Positions 63,889 through 64,000 of a DNA stretch of 64,000 bases are shown here, piece by piece. Position numbers and translations under genes: made by a program. The notes below the pieces were generated by a model. The model was given only the letters and a program-made list of their open reading frames with translations. It was not told where the DNA came from and did no database searches. Position 1 is the stretch's first letter. The number at the start of each line of letters is the position of its first letter. The stretch comes from Talinum fruticosum (taxonomy: Eukaryota; Streptophyta; Magnoliopsida; Caryophyllales; Talinaceae). The stretch spans positions 6,099,501 to 6,163,500 of the forward strand of contig JAITYX010000030.1 of assembly GCA_021018815.1 (NCBI GenBank), in the 5' to 3' direction.

Positions 63889-64000
63889 TTAGTTGAAACT
63901 ATTAACACATGGATATCTAGGAAAATAGTAGTCTCTAACACGAGAAGCGCCATCCCTAGCCAGAATTCCTTCAAGATCTCCCATAATTCTAGCCAACCAT
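63889..64000 (-). CDS. Possible C-terminal exon of an unrecognised gene, cut by the window edge
   Basis: On the minus strand the frame is open from the window edge to a TAA at 63889-63891. It encodes 36 residues that include GDLEGILARDGASRVRDYYF and end RYPCVNSFN. The composition (charged, few low-complexity residues) and good codon usage look like real coding sequence, but the family is not recognised. The start, upstream exons and product lie outside this window. Confidence 0.4.
   Translation of the reverse strand, partial: WLARIMGDLEGILARDGASRVRDYYFPRYPCVNSFN

Overview
This is a window of nuclear DNA from a flowering plant, most likely a eudicot. It is AT-rich with long intergenic stretches, genes with GT-AG introns, a chloroplast-targeted Clp protease subunit, and many plant transposons (LINE, hAT-like, Stowaway-like, PIF-like, long solo LTRs). 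No species can be named from sequence alone. Six host genes can be supported. They are CLPP4 (minus, 1245-5390), an ankyrin-repeat protein (minus, 14011-16935), a receptor-like cytoplasmic kinase (plus, 25137-26341), a polyamine/amino-acid transporter of the PUT family (minus, 29524-30943), ribosomal protein eL13/RPL13 (minus, 50027-51627) and a small acyl-CoA-binding protein (plus, 60505-62645). A seventh gene probably enters from the right edge (minus, 63889-64000). They do not form a pathway: they are housekeeping and signalling genes scattered among repeats.

Layout. 1-6 kb: CLPP4 with a 3.2 kb intron. 6-13.9 kb: a decayed L1-type LINE whose first ORF is split by a 2.28 kb hAT-like element with an 8-bp target-site duplication. 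14-17 kb: the ankyrin gene. 17-25 kb: AT-rich intergenic DNA with two copies of one Stowaway-like MITE and a SINE-like sequence. 25-31 kb: the kinase, then the transporter on the other strand. 32-38.9 kb: intergenic, with MITEs and a 1.07 kb long-TIR element. 38.9-43.6 kb: two related solo-LTR-like elements, one nested in the other in opposite orientation. 43.6-49.9 kb: extremely AT-rich DNA with a mosaic of direct and inverted repeats. 50-53 kb: RPL13 with a telo-box/site II promoter. 53.4-57.8 kb: a foldback-like element, then a second LINE relic split by another hAT-like element. 60-64 kb: the acyl-CoA-binding protein gene and the edge of a convergent gene.

The most useful general observation is technical. 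Four conserved genes (CLPP4, ankyrin, kinase, transporter) are each broken by frameshifts. At five of these sites the frame is restored by adding one base to a 4- or 5-base homopolymer. In the ankyrin, kinase and transporter genes the corrected CDS length becomes an exact multiple of three. Uncorrected long-read homopolymer errors explain this better than four independent pseudogenes. I saw no convincing new biological system. The more unusual structures are the nested mobile elements, the 44.6-46.9 kb repeat mosaic and the foldback-like element at 53.4-55.6 kb.
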